Shown here piece after piece: positions 24,328 through 31,962 of a stretch of 64,000 nucleotides of DNA. Made by a program: the position numbers and the translations under genes. Source of the stretch: Bacillus safensis (GTDB lineage Bacteria; Bacillota; Bacilli; Bacillales; Bacillaceae); NCBI GenBank assembly GCA_030159235.1, contig BSBG01000004.1, positions 186,001 through 250,000 on the forward strand, given 5' to 3'. How positions within the stretch are numbered: the stretch's first letter is position 1; each line of letters opens with the position of its first letter. Under the pieces are notes generated by a model. The model worked only from the letters and a program-made list of their open reading frames with translations. It made no database searches and had not been told where the DNA came from.

Positions 24328-25239
24328 TTACTCGTATAGTTCCAAAAGCAGTTCTTCATTTTCTTTTTGCGCTATCTTTTTCCGAATCTTTTCATTTGGC
24401 ATAATCACAGGGAACGCCAGTTTTTCAATCCTGCTACTGATCCGGCCACTTTTATAGATTGTGTCAAGTTCGTCTATACTTAAATTGCTTGTAAGGATCG
24501 TAGGCTTCTTGTTTTGAAGTCGGTAATCAAGAATACGTGTGAATGTTTCTTCAACAAAATCAGTTACCTTTTCCACTCCAATATCATCTAGAACAACAAG
24601 ATCCGCTGTCTTGACAGCATCCATAATGTCGGTACTCTTCACTTTCGATTCGCTATCAAACGTGCTCTTTATTTCTCCGATTAGATCAGCTGTAGATGAA
24701 TAGACGATTTTAAGCGGCTTTTCTTCTTTTTTGTCATAGACTTTTGTTATTGCGTGAAGAATACTAGCAGCAAGCCTTGTTTTTCCGCTTCCTTTCTCTT
24801 CACTAAAGAAATACAAGCCTTTTCCTAACTCCCGCATCTTTTCAAATTTCAAAATGTAGTTTTTAGCAACCCTTTTTGCATTGGCTGCTCGCTCTTTTGA
24901 TTCGGGTTTGTCATAAACATTGATATCAAAAGAGTTTAGAGAAGCGTCTTTGAACTCTTCTGGAAGTCTTGCACTCATAAGCCTATTTGAGAGCTTTTTC
25001 ACTTCTTTGCATGGACACTCTTCCATAAATTCTTTGTTTTCTTCATGATCAATAATCCATATCAACCCCGACCCATCGCATTTTCCATACATGCAATGTT
25101 GTTCAGAAATCACAGTGAGTGTCTCGTATCTTTCCTGAGAGACCCTTTTCACGGGCAAGTGTTTCGAGTCTTTCAACTTCTGCGCTAGGTGTGGATTTGC
25201 TTTCTCCAACGACTTTAAGGTATCGCCCATACTCTGCAT
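24328..25239 (-). CDS. DnaC-like helicase loader ATPase
   Basis: A 303 aa AAA+ ATPase that should load the replicative helicase at the phage origin, like skin YqaM. Walker A is KGSGKT at about residues 149-154 and Walker B is VVLDDIG near 215; the sensor-like TILTSNLS follows. The N-terminal part has four cysteines (C49, C54, C75, C77), as in DnaC/DnaI-type loaders with a zinc-binding domain. The start at 25239 lies 137 nt inside the upstream gene, supported by AAGGAG 8-9 nt before it. Confidence 0.85.
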   Translation of the reverse strand: MQSMGDTLKSLEKANPHLAQKLKDSKHLPVKRVSQERYETLTVISEQHCMYGKCDGSGLIWIIDHEENKEFMEECPCKEVKKLSNRLMSARLPEEFKDASLNSFDINVYDKPESKERAANAKRVAKNYILKFEKMRELGKGLYFFSEEKGSGKTRLAASILHAITKVYDKKEEKPLKIVYSSTADLIGEIKSTFDSESKVKSTDIMDAVKTADLVVLDDIGVEKVTDFVEETFTRILDYRLQNKKPTILTSNLSIDELDTIYKSGRISSRIEKLAFPVIMPNEKIRKKIAQKENEELLLELYE

Positions 25240-25798
25240 CTTTCTTCACTCCTTCTTGTGCCCGCTGATTTGAAAGGACCCGATGAACATATTTGATGTT
25301 CTGAACGCCGTTTTTCAAAGTGACCTCCATTGCTTTAATCACGTTTTCTTCTCCAAAATCATCTATCAGGTCACCTATTTGCTGACTTACAAAGCTGTTT
25401 AGTGTTCCACCAAAATGACTTTCAAAAAATTCAAATGGGTTTGGGTTCATTGGCTTGTCCTCCTGTCGCGTTGGTTTTTCTTCTTTTGGCTTTTCAGGTA
25501 CTGGGGCAATGCTTTGTGCATTCTCTAAACTGATAATGCGATAACTGCCCGCTGATTTACCTTTAGGCTTGTACTCAATGCGTCCATGCTTCATTAAAAT
25601 GTCTCGATGCTTATCCATGGTATTTTCACTAACCCCTAACCGCGAATAAAGACGACTGTTGGACACTGTGAACCAATCTTTCCACGCACAATTGTTGTTA
25701 ATATCCATCAGATGAAACCACAGTGCTTGTGTTGTCGGATTTAATGGTGACGTTTCAAGCCACCGCATGAACCCGTTTATTTCTTTCAGGTAATTCAC
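25103..25798 (-). CDS. Replication initiator, DnaD-like (YqaL-like)
   Basis: A 231 aa protein. The N-terminal half is a winged helix (LNPTTQALWFHLMDINNNCA, then RLYSRLGVSENTMDKHRDIL). The C-terminal half is a DnaD-type domain starting FFESHFGGTLNSFVSQQIGD, ending KYVHRVLSNQRAQ, a form of the YxxxxIL motif. Such proteins bind the phage origin and recruit the helicase loader encoded next to it. The gene ends deep inside the loader gene. Confidence 0.8.
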   Translation of the reverse strand: MNYLKEINGFMRWLETSPLNPTTQALWFHLMDINNNCAWKDWFTVSNSRLYSRLGVSENTMDKHRDILMKHGRIEYKPKGKSAGSYRIISLENAQSIAPVPEKPKEEKPTRQEDKPMNPNPFEFFESHFGGTLNSFVSQQIGDLIDDFGEENVIKAMEVTLKNGVQNIKYVHRVLSNQRAQEGVKKDAEYGRYLKVVGESKSTPSAEVERLETLAREKGLSGKIRDTHCDF

Positions 25799-25802
25799 TT
25801 AC

Positions 25803-25982
25803 TCACGTCCTTTCGCATAGAGCTGTCATTCCGTCGATGCGGACAAGCTGTAAATTTGGTTCAGTTCTTTTGATGTAACCCTCGACATAGTTTCGGAACA
25901 ACTCAGACCTATTAGGTGCCCCTTCCGTCATCCATACATAACAGAAGGGAATAGGCACTCTAATTGAAAGGGAGTTCGTCAT
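25803..25982 (-). CDS. Small phage protein between recT and dnaD-like gene, 59 aa
   Basis: A 59-codon frame exactly fills the gap between the two genes and overlaps the recT end by 23 nt. The product MTNSLSIRVPIPFCYVWMTE continues into a helix (NRSELFRNYVEGYIKRTEPN) and ends LVRIDGMTALCERT. It looks like real protein with sensible composition. The ribosome site is poor, so it may be coupled to recT. An internal ATG at the motif WMTEGAPN would give 42 aa. Function unknown. Confidence 0.6.
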   Translation of the reverse strand: MTNSLSIRVPIPFCYVWMTEGAPNRSELFRNYVEGYIKRTEPNLQLVRIDGMTALCERT

Positions 25983-26799
25983 CTTTTATATCAACCGTTT
26001 CGCCGTCAAAAGGATCGGCATCTTTTGCGCTTGGCTTTTCATCAGCATCAATGATTTCCGTTTCCGGCATTTCCTCCGTAATGTCGATGCGCTCACGTTG
26101 TTCTTCTCCGTCTTCTTTCAGGGCTGACTGCATTTCAACCGACAAGATGCCCCATTTGCTCAAGATTGCTTTTAATACCGTTTTGAGTGCCATAGCATCC
26201 CAATCTTTGCCCCATCCGAAATCGGACTTACTGAACTTGCTTTTATGCTTTTCAACGTCAGCTTTTGGCCAATAACTTGTTTTTCTAAAACCGTTTAGCA
26301 ATTCAAAATATGCGGCATATCCAATGACTGAATCTGATTGTCTTTTGTCAAAATCAATATCAAGTTCTTCAGTCAGCGGATTCCACTTTTGAAGCTCACC
26401 CTCTCGAATAGGTATACAGTTGATAAATTTGTATTGTCCAGTTCTTAAAGCAAGCTGGATATAACCTTTATAGCCTAGTTGAAATTGTGCTTTGCCCTTG
26501 TAAGGAACAATCCAGGCATAACCCAAGTTCTTGTCTACAGGCAAATCCAGCGTTGCTGCTACCATTGCAGATGATATGACGCTCATCGGTTCCGCTTTTT
26601 GGAGCGTTTTCTCGTTGTTATATAGTCCTAATATTGACGCTGTGAATTGTGGTGCTCGCTTTCCTAAAACCTCTTCAAACCGGTTCATGACAGTTGGTGA
26701 AGAAAGCAAAGCTTTTATCGTAGTTCCTTGTGTCGCAGGGGCAGCCCCGTTATTTTGTCGTTGTTGAATGTTGTTTTTTAATGATTGATTAGTAGCCAT
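25960..26799 (-). CDS. recT: RecT single-strand annealing protein (YqaK-like)
   Basis: A 279 aa protein of the RecT family that anneals complementary single strands and works with the YqaJ exonuclease encoded just upstream. Family signatures include YNNEKTLQKAEPMSVISSAM at about residues 60-80, then DKNLGYAWIVPYKGKAQFQLGYKGYIQLALR. The C-terminal tail is acidic. GGAGG lies 7 nt before the ATG at 26799, which overlaps the yqaJ stop codon. Confidence 0.92.
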   Translation of the reverse strand: MATNQSLKNNIQQRQNNGAAPATQGTTIKALLSSPTVMNRFEEVLGKRAPQFTASILGLYNNEKTLQKAEPMSVISSAMVAATLDLPVDKNLGYAWIVPYKGKAQFQLGYKGYIQLALRTGQYKFINCIPIREGELQKWNPLTEELDIDFDKRQSDSVIGYAAYFELLNGFRKTSYWPKADVEKHKSKFSKSDFGWGKDWDAMALKTVLKAILSKWGILSVEMQSALKEDGEEQRERIDITEEMPETEIIDADEKPSAKDADPFDGETVDIKDDELPFN

Positions 26800-27749
26800 C
26801 ATCCGACCTCCTTGATTGCGAAACGCCTTGATCTCGTTTCTTTTATGACTTTTTGGTAAATATCAGGAAAGTGTTCTTTCAGTTTGTTTGTGTCTACTCT
26901 GTTAGAAACAACAGGCTTCCAAGTTGCTTGATACTTCCCGACAAACCCTGTTTCAGCATCTTTCAATTCTTGCTTTATCTGATTCTCAAGCTCTTTGGCT
27001 TGCTCTTGTAAAGCGGCAATGTCTGCTTTAAGTCTTAGATAGTGTTGGATGCGGTCTTTATTTGCGCTTGTGAGATCAACAATTTTGGTGCTATCTGATT
27101 CAGCATATTTCTTCTTCAAGAACTCTTCGGCTGCACTTGATCCGTCTAATGCTGGAGCAACACCGCCTAGCACATGGTCATTCCAAAAATTCACGACAGA
27201 TGAAAAGATCATGTTAATCAGCTCTTCATCACGCTCAACCTCTTTCCAGACGAACCGATTACCGCCAATCAGTACAGCGAAGTAACCTTTTTTGTATTCA
27301 GGGCCTAAAATCCCTAGATAGTATTGAACCTGAACAATGTAACTGGCGGGAATCTCATCATCTATCCATTCCTTTGCGTTATAGGCAGACGTAGTCTTGC
27401 ATTCGAGAATGGCTTTTTCTCCAACGATCATCCGATCAATGTTTGCTAGAATCATAGAATGTTCAGGATGCTGTAAAATGGCATTTTTCTTACGGACCTT
27501 TTTGCCACTCCTAATCTCAAATTCTTTAGCAACAATGTCTTCAAGGATGGTTCCAAAATAAGCTGCGTCACTTTGCTCATCATCCAGCAAGACTTGACCT
27601 GTCTTTTCAAGCCATAATTCAAACGGTGTTTTCCATTTACTCAAGCCAAGCACGACAGCAGCATCAGACCCACCTATGCCCTTCTGACGAGAGAGAAGCC
27701 ATTCCTCGCGTGACATTTCAGCTGTAGATGAAAGGATCTTCGCTTGCAT
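26799..27749 (-). CDS. yqaJ: YqaJ-type phage exonuclease
   Basis: A 316 aa 5'-3' exonuclease of the YqaJ / lambda exonuclease family, with the conserved opening SREEWLLSRQKGIGGSDAAV, then VLGLSKWKTPFELW. The PD-(D/E)xK core shows as MILANIDRMIVGEKAILECK at about residues 104-123, with the catalytic D, E and K in register. It resects double strands for RecT. The last third is a coiled coil plus C-terminal segment. Confidence 0.92.
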   Translation of the reverse strand: MQAKILSSTAEMSREEWLLSRQKGIGGSDAAVVLGLSKWKTPFELWLEKTGQVLLDDEQSDAAYFGTILEDIVAKEFEIRSGKKVRKKNAILQHPEHSMILANIDRMIVGEKAILECKTTSAYNAKEWIDDEIPASYIVQVQYYLGILGPEYKKGYFAVLIGGNRFVWKEVERDEELINMIFSSVVNFWNDHVLGGVAPALDGSSAAEEFLKKKYAESDSTKIVDLTSANKDRIQHYLRLKADIAALQEQAKELENQIKQELKDAETGFVGKYQATWKPVVSNRVDTNKLKEHFPDIYQKVIKETRSRRFAIKEVG

Positions 27750-27751
27750 GG

Positions 27752-27931
27752 CTACATCCCCACCTTTTGGCGATATGCCGCCTGCCCCAATTGAATGTAT
27801 TTTTGTTTTGCTTGAGCATTCTGAAAGCAGAAGACTGGCAAACCTTTTTTATAGTCGATCCAACCGCCTACTTGCTCTAAACGCTCTTGCGCTTCACGAC
27901 GGTGATCAAAACTGATTTGAAATTTTGACAT
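27752..27931 (-). CDS. Small phage protein upstream of yqaJ, 59 aa
   Basis: The product starts MSKFQISFDHRREAQERLEQ and contains GGWIDYKKGLPVFCFQNAQA. No domain is recognised. The ATG at 27931 has TGGAGG 8 nt upstream; an in-frame start at 27946 would include that ribosome site in the gene. It directly precedes yqaJ and is first after a terminator, so its promoter probably lies at about 27950-28000. Confidence 0.65.
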   Translation of the reverse strand: MSKFQISFDHRREAQERLEQVGGWIDYKKGLPVFCFQNAQAKQKYIQLGQAAYRQKVGM

Positions 27932-28004
27932 CGTGTATACCTCCATTGAATTTTTTTAGAAAATTTGGTATACTGTCTATAACCAATCAGAAGCAGTACA
28001 CTTA

Positions 28005-28033
28005 AAAACTCGCTATGCCAAGCGGGTTTTTTT
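28005..28033. terminator. Bidirectional terminator before the recombination genes
   Basis: AACTCGCT and AGCGGGTT pair (one mismatch) over ATGCCA, with A and T tracts on both sides. On the minus strand it follows the small acidic gene ending at 28032, so it separates the immediate-early group from the recombination and replication genes. Confidence 0.75.
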
Positions 28034-28145
28034 ATTTGTCTTCGTCTTCCTCTTCATAGCCATCGCGCTCCGCTTCATCTTTCCAATGACTCTTCGGATA
28101 ACCAAAGCTATTAATTTGTGTGATCATCGGATGCTCAATATTCAA
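28032..28145 (-). CDS. Short acidic phage protein, 37 aa
   Basis: Starting at the TTG at 28145 the product reads [20 protein letters not shown], then an acidic end with EEEDEDK. The [13 protein letters not shown] opening resembles the start of YqaI-like early phage proteins, which are usually longer, so this could be a shortened version. AAAGGA lies before the TTG. An ATG at 28127 would give 31 aa. It overlaps the upstream gene end by 11 nt. Confidence 0.5.
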   Translation of the reverse strand: MNIEHPMITQINSFGYPKSHWKDEAERDGYEEEDEDK

Positions 28146-28413
28146 TGGTTTCAGTCCTTTCAGTTCTTGTAACTAACTCAAGCCGCACACCATGTTTTTT
28201 CTGTATTTCCTCAGCCGTTTTGATTAATCGGCCCTTGTTATTCATCCGTACAAGATCCTCACTGATATTTCTAATGCTTCCAGCAAGACTTGCAACTTCT
28301 TCATAGTTTCCGTCTTTCAATTCTTGATGAGCAAGATATAAAAGCTCTTTCACACAATCAATTTTCGTCTTTGCTCTCGATACATCTTCACTAATGAATT
28401 GTTTTTCAATCAT
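28135..28413 (-). CDS. Unknown helical phage protein, 92 aa
   Basis: The product begins [20 protein letters not shown] and is helical throughout ([20 protein letters not shown]). No domain is recognised; the first half could form a coiled coil. It overlaps the upstream HTH gene by 4 nt (ATGA). It belongs to the early operon. Confidence 0.6.
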   Translation of the reverse strand: MIEKQFISEDVSRAKTKIDCVKELLYLAHQELKDGNYEEVASLAGSIRNISEDLVRMNNKGRLIKTAEEIQKKHGVRLELVTRTERTETIEY

Positions 28414-28979
28414 GCTAGAACCGCCTCTCTATCCTGCCTTTTGTGCATTGCCACCTCTGCGACAATGGCTTTTTTCGACCATTTTTCTGTTAAGTCCGTT
28501 ATCTTTAAGTCAAACTCACGCGCCATTGAATACATGAGCGTTTTGTTTGCTTGTGTCAGGTCGTATATTTGCTTGATAGCCTGCATAGGAAGCTCGCCAT
28601 GTTTGCCCGGACGGGTATTGTTCAACCATTCAGCAAGCTCTTTAGTGGCTTGCTTGGCATCTTCCATTTCATGCACTAGATTGATCAAAGCCTTATGAGC
28701 ACAATCATTCAGGGCGGGATCAATTGGAGCTGCGGCAAGTGGATGCATTTTGAAAATGTAGTGTACAAGATCAATATGTTCATAGGCTCCACATGCTTTG
28801 AACCAGTTGATGCACAATTCAGGTGTAGGTCTGACATAACCATTTTCAATGTCTGATACATTACGCTGATCACGCCCTCCAATTAATTTGCCTAGCTGAT
28901 ACTGTGAATATCCGGCTTCCTTCCTTACTTTTCTAAGAATTTCAGGTAAATTCCGCTGATTATACGGGCTGTTCTGCAT
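28410..28979 (-). CDS. Xre-type HTH protein of the early operon
   Basis: A 189 aa protein whose first 70 residues form an Xre-like helix-turn-helix ([20 protein letters not shown], then [20 protein letters not shown]). The rest is helical with no recognised domain. It is distinct from the repressor and Cro-like proteins nearby. It may tune early expression; the target is unknown. Confidence 0.7.
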   Translation of the reverse strand: MQNSPYNQRNLPEILRKVRKEAGYSQYQLGKLIGGRDQRNVSDIENGYVRPTPELCINWFKACGAYEHIDLVHYIFKMHPLAAAPIDPALNDCAHKALINLVHEMEDAKQATKELAEWLNNTRPGKHGELPMQAIKQIYDLTQANKTLMYSMAREFDLKITDLTEKWSKKAIVAEVAMHKRQDREAVLA

Positions 28980-29043
28980 TTGTTCCCATCCTTTTCTATT
29001 CAGTTTTTGTTGTTAAAATATTAATGAAGGGATACAGCAGGAT

Positions 29044-29736
29044 CTAGGAAACCCTGCGTGGAACCCAGTTAACAATGTAATTCACCGCTAATTGCATGTC
29101 TTTTCGTTTTACATCTTTGTAACTTGATACACCGAAGCGATCTTTGATCTCACGATAAAGCTCTTTGAAAAGTCGATTTCTTTCGTTTTTGTCATCTGTG
29201 AAACTGTAAATCCTAGTAGCGACTGCTTTTTGAATCCGTCTTTGTTCACCATGATCAATTGTGATCTGCTCATCCACTTTGGTGTTCAATTCAAGGATTT
29301 TCTTTTCATGAGTGCTTAATTTCTTAGACATCTCATCTTGTCGCTGTGATGTTTCTAATAAGAGTTTCAGAGACTCAATTCTCTGCTCTCTTTCAGTGAG
29401 AGCTTTTGGTCCGCCATATTGACCAGTTTGTCTGATTGTTGGAATAACATCATGTGTGATCCATCGCTTAAATTGTTTAGCTTCTGGTTTGCGGCTACTC
29501 AAGATGAGAGCGTATAGACCCGGCTCATTTACTGCTGCTAATTCTTGCGATCCGCCAAGGGTGTCGGTTAAAACTACTCCCTTTTCATCTTCATCAAGTC
29601 GGGAAAGAGCATCACGATTGTTTTTAATTTCCAAGACTTCGCACAAGTCTTTGGCAACAAACCATGGTTGTCCATCTTTTAAAATGGTTCGGATCTCTTG
29701 ATCCTGATAATTGAAAATCTGTTGTAATTGGTTCAT
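29044..29736 (-). CDS. Antirepressor with BRO-N domain
   Basis: A 230 aa protein. Residues 1-100 are a BRO-N domain (NYQDQEIRTILKDGQPWFVA, then KDLCEVLEIKN and GLYALILSSRKPEAKQFKRW). A coiled coil follows at about 115-150, and the last 70 residues (RIQKAVATRIYSFTDDKNER) look like the ORF6C-type domain common in such antirepressors. It probably counteracts the repressor or changes early transcription. It overlaps the upstream gene by 4 nt. Confidence 0.85.
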   Translation of the reverse strand: MNQLQQIFNYQDQEIRTILKDGQPWFVAKDLCEVLEIKNNRDALSRLDEDEKGVVLTDTLGGSQELAAVNEPGLYALILSSRKPEAKQFKRWITHDVIPTIRQTGQYGGPKALTEREQRIESLKLLLETSQRQDEMSKKLSTHEKKILELNTKVDEQITIDHGEQRRIQKAVATRIYSFTDDKNERNRLFKELYREIKDRFGVSSYKDVKRKDMQLAVNYIVNWVPRRVS

Positions 29737-30038
29737 GCTGTGCCCTCCTTAATGTACGAGGAATTTTGTTCAATCCATCGAAACACTAGGTCTCTCGGGT
29801 AACGACTGCTAATTTCATTGAATTTTGGAAAGTCAGGCCTTGATGTGATTTTCCATACAGGGCTTCTTGAAGCTGAGAAGATTTCTTGTAAATGCTGGTT
29901 TGTCAGTAAAGGCGGGTACGAGTTTTTATTCATTCCGTCTTCAACGCCTTTTTCATAAGCTGCCTGAAACAGCTTTTGCATTTGATCCTGAAACACTGTC
30001 GCTGTCAATTCGTCAAAAGTGATAACTGTCTGTGGCAT
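29733..30038 (-). CDS. Excisionase-like HTH protein, 101 aa
   Basis: The first 45 residues are helical (MPQTVITFDELTATVFQDQM). The second half looks like a MerR/excisionase-type winged helix: LLTNQHLQEIFSASRSPVWK, then ITSRPDFPKFNEISSRYPRD and LVFRWIEQN. Proteins of this kind bend DNA and may serve as excisionase or as an early regulator. Here it is second in the early operon, directly after the Cro-like gene, a plausible site for a recombination directionality factor. Confidence 0.6.
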   Translation of the reverse strand: MPQTVITFDELTATVFQDQMQKLFQAAYEKGVEDGMNKNSYPPLLTNQHLQEIFSASRSPVWKITSRPDFPKFNEISSRYPRDLVFRWIEQNSSYIKEGTA

Positions 30039-30049
30039 GTCATAACCTC

Positions 30050-30274
30050 CTACGCGGTGTTTATATGAGATTCTTGTACTTGTTGATTAAAAAAAAGAGT
30101 TTTTATATCCGTTCCTAAAATCTCTGAGACTTTAAATGCATCTTCAATTTTTGGATTGGAGTAGCCATTCTCCCAATTTGAGATAGTTGATTTCGTACAA
30201 TCAAGCTTGATAGCAAGTTCTTCTTGTGTTAATCCTTTGGATTTTCTTGCTCGAATTAAATTTAAGTTTTTCAT
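30050..30274 (-). CDS. Cro-like Xre repressor
   Basis: A 74 aa protein consisting almost entirely of an Xre-type helix-turn-helix (RARKSKGLTQEELAIKLDCT, then KSTISNWENGYSNPKIED). It is the first gene of the leftward early operon and faces the larger repressor gene across an operator region, the standard Cro position. GGTGG lies before the ATG. An extra operator-like site overlaps its last codons. Confidence 0.85.
   Translation of the reverse strand: MKNLNLIRARKSKGLTQEELAIKLDCTKSTISNWENGYSNPKIEDAFKVSEILGTDIKTLFFNQQVQESHINTA
30064..30078. promoter_or_regulatory. Operator-like site at the end of the cro-like gene
   Basis: TATGAGATTCTTGTA differs at one position from the two identical operators at 30292 and 30327. 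A 21 bp stretch starting AGATTCTTGTACTTGTTG is shared exactly between 30068-30088 and 30296-30316. The site lies 220 bp from the main cluster. Confidence 0.6.
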
Positions 30275-30291
30275 TTAACTCACCACCTTTG

Positions 30292-30306
30292 TATAAGATT
30301 CTTGTA
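30292..30306. promoter_or_regulatory. Repressor operator 1
   Basis: TATAAGATTCTTGTA, an imperfect dyad (TATAAGA/TCTTGTA about one central base). It lies just upstream of the cro-like ribosome site, inside the early transcript. Identical to operator 2, 35 bp away. Confidence 0.75.
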
Positions 30307-30318
30307 CTTGTTGATTTC

Positions 30319-30347
30319 ATTATAAGTATAAGATTCTTGTATGTCAA
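30319..30347 (-). promoter_or_regulatory. Leftward early promoter (TTGACA-17-TATAAT)
   Basis: On the minus strand a perfect sigma-A promoter is present: TTGACA (complement of 30342-30347), a 17 nt spacer, and TATAAT (complement of 30319-30324). It drives the cro-like gene and early operon. Operator 2 fills the spacer, so repressor binding should block polymerase directly. Confidence 0.9.
30327..30341. promoter_or_regulatory. Repressor operator 2, inside the early promoter spacer
   Basis: TATAAGATTCTTGTA, an exact copy of operator 1, lies between the -35 and -10 boxes of the leftward early promoter. Confidence 0.8.
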
Positions 30348-30355
30348 CGCAAAAG

Positions 30356-30370
30356 TATGAATTTCTTATA
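30356..30370. promoter_or_regulatory. Repressor operator 3, facing the repressor gene
   Basis: TATGAATTTCTTATA matches 12 of the 15 positions of operators 1 and 2 and lies nearest the repressor gene, so it may mediate autoregulation. The repressor promoter is less clear; TACAAT at 30399-30404 is a possible -10 box. Confidence 0.65.
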
Positions 30371-30436
30371 CTTTTGTTTAATAAACTTTTCTTTATAGTA
30401 CAATGAACTTGTACTTTTAAATTGGAGGATACTACC

Positions 30437-30796
30437 ATGCTCTCTAAAAGATTAAAGAGTGTCAGAAAAAATAGAGGATTAACACAAGAAGAATTGGCTA
30501 AACGTGTTAAAACAACAAAAGGAACTATTTCTAATTATGAAAACGGGCATAGTACGCCTTCAAATGAGATGCTGAAAGATTTAGCTGATGCATTAAACAC
30601 AACCACCGATTATCTACTTGGGAGAACCGAAACCATTTCCTCAGACCAAATTGAATATGATTTAAATGACCCTGATTTACAAATCGCTTTTAAAGATGCT
30701 TCTGACTTTTCCGAAGAAGCAAGACAAGAAACAATTAATTTTATCAATTATATAAAACAGAAAGAAAAGATGAAAAGTCGTAAATCGAAAGACTAA
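30437..30796 (+). CDS. Phage repressor, Xre family (ImmR-like)
   Basis: A 119 aa repressor: residues 1-65 are an Xre helix-turn-helix (LKSVRKNRGLTQEELAKRVK, then TTKGTISNYENGHSTPSNEM), followed by an acidic linker and a basic C-terminal tail. No cleavage domain of the LexA type is present. An ImmA-like protease is encoded two genes downstream, so derepression probably follows the ImmR/ImmA scheme of ICEBs1 and phi105. The ATG at 30437 has GGAGG 8 nt upstream; an in-frame start at 30422 precedes that site. Confidence 0.88.
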   Translation: MLSKRLKSVRKNRGLTQEELAKRVKTTKGTISNYENGHSTPSNEMLKDLADALNTTTDYLLGRTETISSDQIEYDLNDPDLQIAFKDASDFSEEARQETINFINYIKQKEKMKSRKSKD

Positions 30797-30859
30797 ACTA
30801 ATTATCCTTTTGTTTATATTTCTTTGTTTAGTTTTGTTTAATTAATGCTGAAGGTTCTG

Positions 30860-30910
30860 CCTCAATTTTTGAGGTGAAGTCTTAGGTTGAATGACTGTTC
30901 AACCTCAAAA
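30860..30910. repeat. Competing inverted repeats upstream of the membrane protein gene
   Basis: Three pairings share bases: CCTCAA/TTGAGG (30860-30865 with 30869-30874), AGGTTGAA/TTCAACCT (30884-30891 with 30898-30905), and TTTTGAGGT/ACCTCAAAA (30867-30875 with 30902-30910). The first two can coexist; the third excludes both. The element lies in the leader of the 310 aa membrane protein gene. Confidence 0.6.
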
Positions 30911-30964
30911 TTTGCGGTAGAGTCTACAATCATTTTTTTATAGTAATAAAGGGGCGTTATTTAG

Positions 30965-31897
30965 ATGAGTGAAAAGAAGAAAAAGAATCACAATCAAATT
31001 GTCGCAGAATACATAGAACGGCATAATTATAAAAAAGGAGACTTAACAAACGGCAGTATAAAGGGGTATGGAGCATTAGATATTACATTAATATCTGTAC
31101 ACGATGTAGGATTTGATGTCTTTTTAATGAAAAATGATAATGTTCATAATGTGGAATCTTTTAAGTGGGAACAATTTTCACAAACAGATATTGATAAATT
31201 TGCTCTTAGCACCGAATTTGCATTGACTGGTGAAAAAGAAATCACTTTAAAAATTGCAGATGACAAACCCTTTTACTCACAACTTGAAGAACACAATATT
31301 AAGATGATTCTCAAAAAAAGAAAGTGGCAAAATAAAATTTTAGGGTTCCGCTCTCAAAGTAAATTCAAGATGATTATTGCAACGATAATATGCTTAACAG
31401 CACTGTCATTAATTGTAGTGCCTATCATTGCATACAACCTCCCAGGCGCTAAACAAGAACGTGCAGCCATTGAAGAGGCTAAAATAAAACAAGAAGCAGC
31501 CGAAAAGGAAGATAGAGAAAAAGAAGCTGTGGAGGCCGAAGAATTCAACAAAATACAGGCCGCTAATAAGAAAGAACAAGAAGAAAATATTAAAGAATTA
31601 GAGATTGATACTAAAGATCGCCTTAAAGAATATGTAGACAATAGCGATGGCCTATTATCCAAAATCGAACCTATGACTAACAGTTGGGAACATGTTTATG
31701 CATTTGTATCAGAAAATTTTAAAACCATGTCTTTAAATGAAAAAGAATCATGGGTTAACGAAGCTGGATTGGATATTAAAAATAGAATTAAAGGCGGCGG
31801 AATAGCTGAAGATCCACGAGTTTATTTTGTTTATAAAGATCAATCAAAACTAGCGGTTCCCGATACATTCAATGAATCTTATAAAATTGAAGATTAG
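30965..31897 (+). CDS. Membrane-anchored coiled-coil protein in the immunity module
   Basis: A 310 aa protein: a soluble N-terminal domain at about residues 8-115 (YNKKG-like start, then YGALDITLISVHDVGFDVFL), one transmembrane helix at about 135-158, a long charged coiled coil at 163-222 rich in Glu, Lys and Ala, and a C-terminal domain (SWEHVYAFVSENFKTMSLNE). The N-terminal domain recalls PH-like SHOCT-associated domains, but that is weak. It lies between repressor and protease genes and reads with them, so it should be made in the lysogen. Superinfection exclusion or host modification is plausible but unproven. GGGG precedes the ATG. Confidence 0.75.
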   Translation: MSEKKKKNHNQIVAEYIERHNYKKGDLTNGSIKGYGALDITLISVHDVGFDVFLMKNDNVHNVESFKWEQFSQTDIDKFALSTEFALTGEKEITLKIADDKPFYSQLEEHNIKMILKKRKWQNKILGFRSQSKFKMIIATIICLTALSLIVVPIIAYNLPGAKQERAAIEEAKIKQEAAEKEDREKEAVEAEEFNKIQAANKKEQEENIKELEIDTKDRLKEYVDNSDGLLSKIEPMTNSWEHVYAFVSENFKTMSLNEKESWVNEAGLDIKNRIKGGGIAEDPRVYFVYKDQSKLAVPDTFNESYKIED

Positions 31898-31918
31898 CCT
31901 ATTAAAAGGCTTTTCTTT
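31896..31918 (+). terminator. Short terminator after the membrane protein gene
   Basis: AGCCT and AGGCT flank ATTAAA and are followed by TTTCTTTTC. The stem is only 5 bp, so termination may be partial and the protease gene may still be reached. Confidence 0.5.
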
Positions 31919-31962
31919 TCAAACAAAAACAGAACATACATTCTTATTTTAGGGGTGGACAA

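Noticed and set aside
27967..27984. Possible operator GGTATACTGTCTATAACC before the yqaJ group
   Set aside because: On pairing the arms position by position the dyad is poor; only the outer three bases match.
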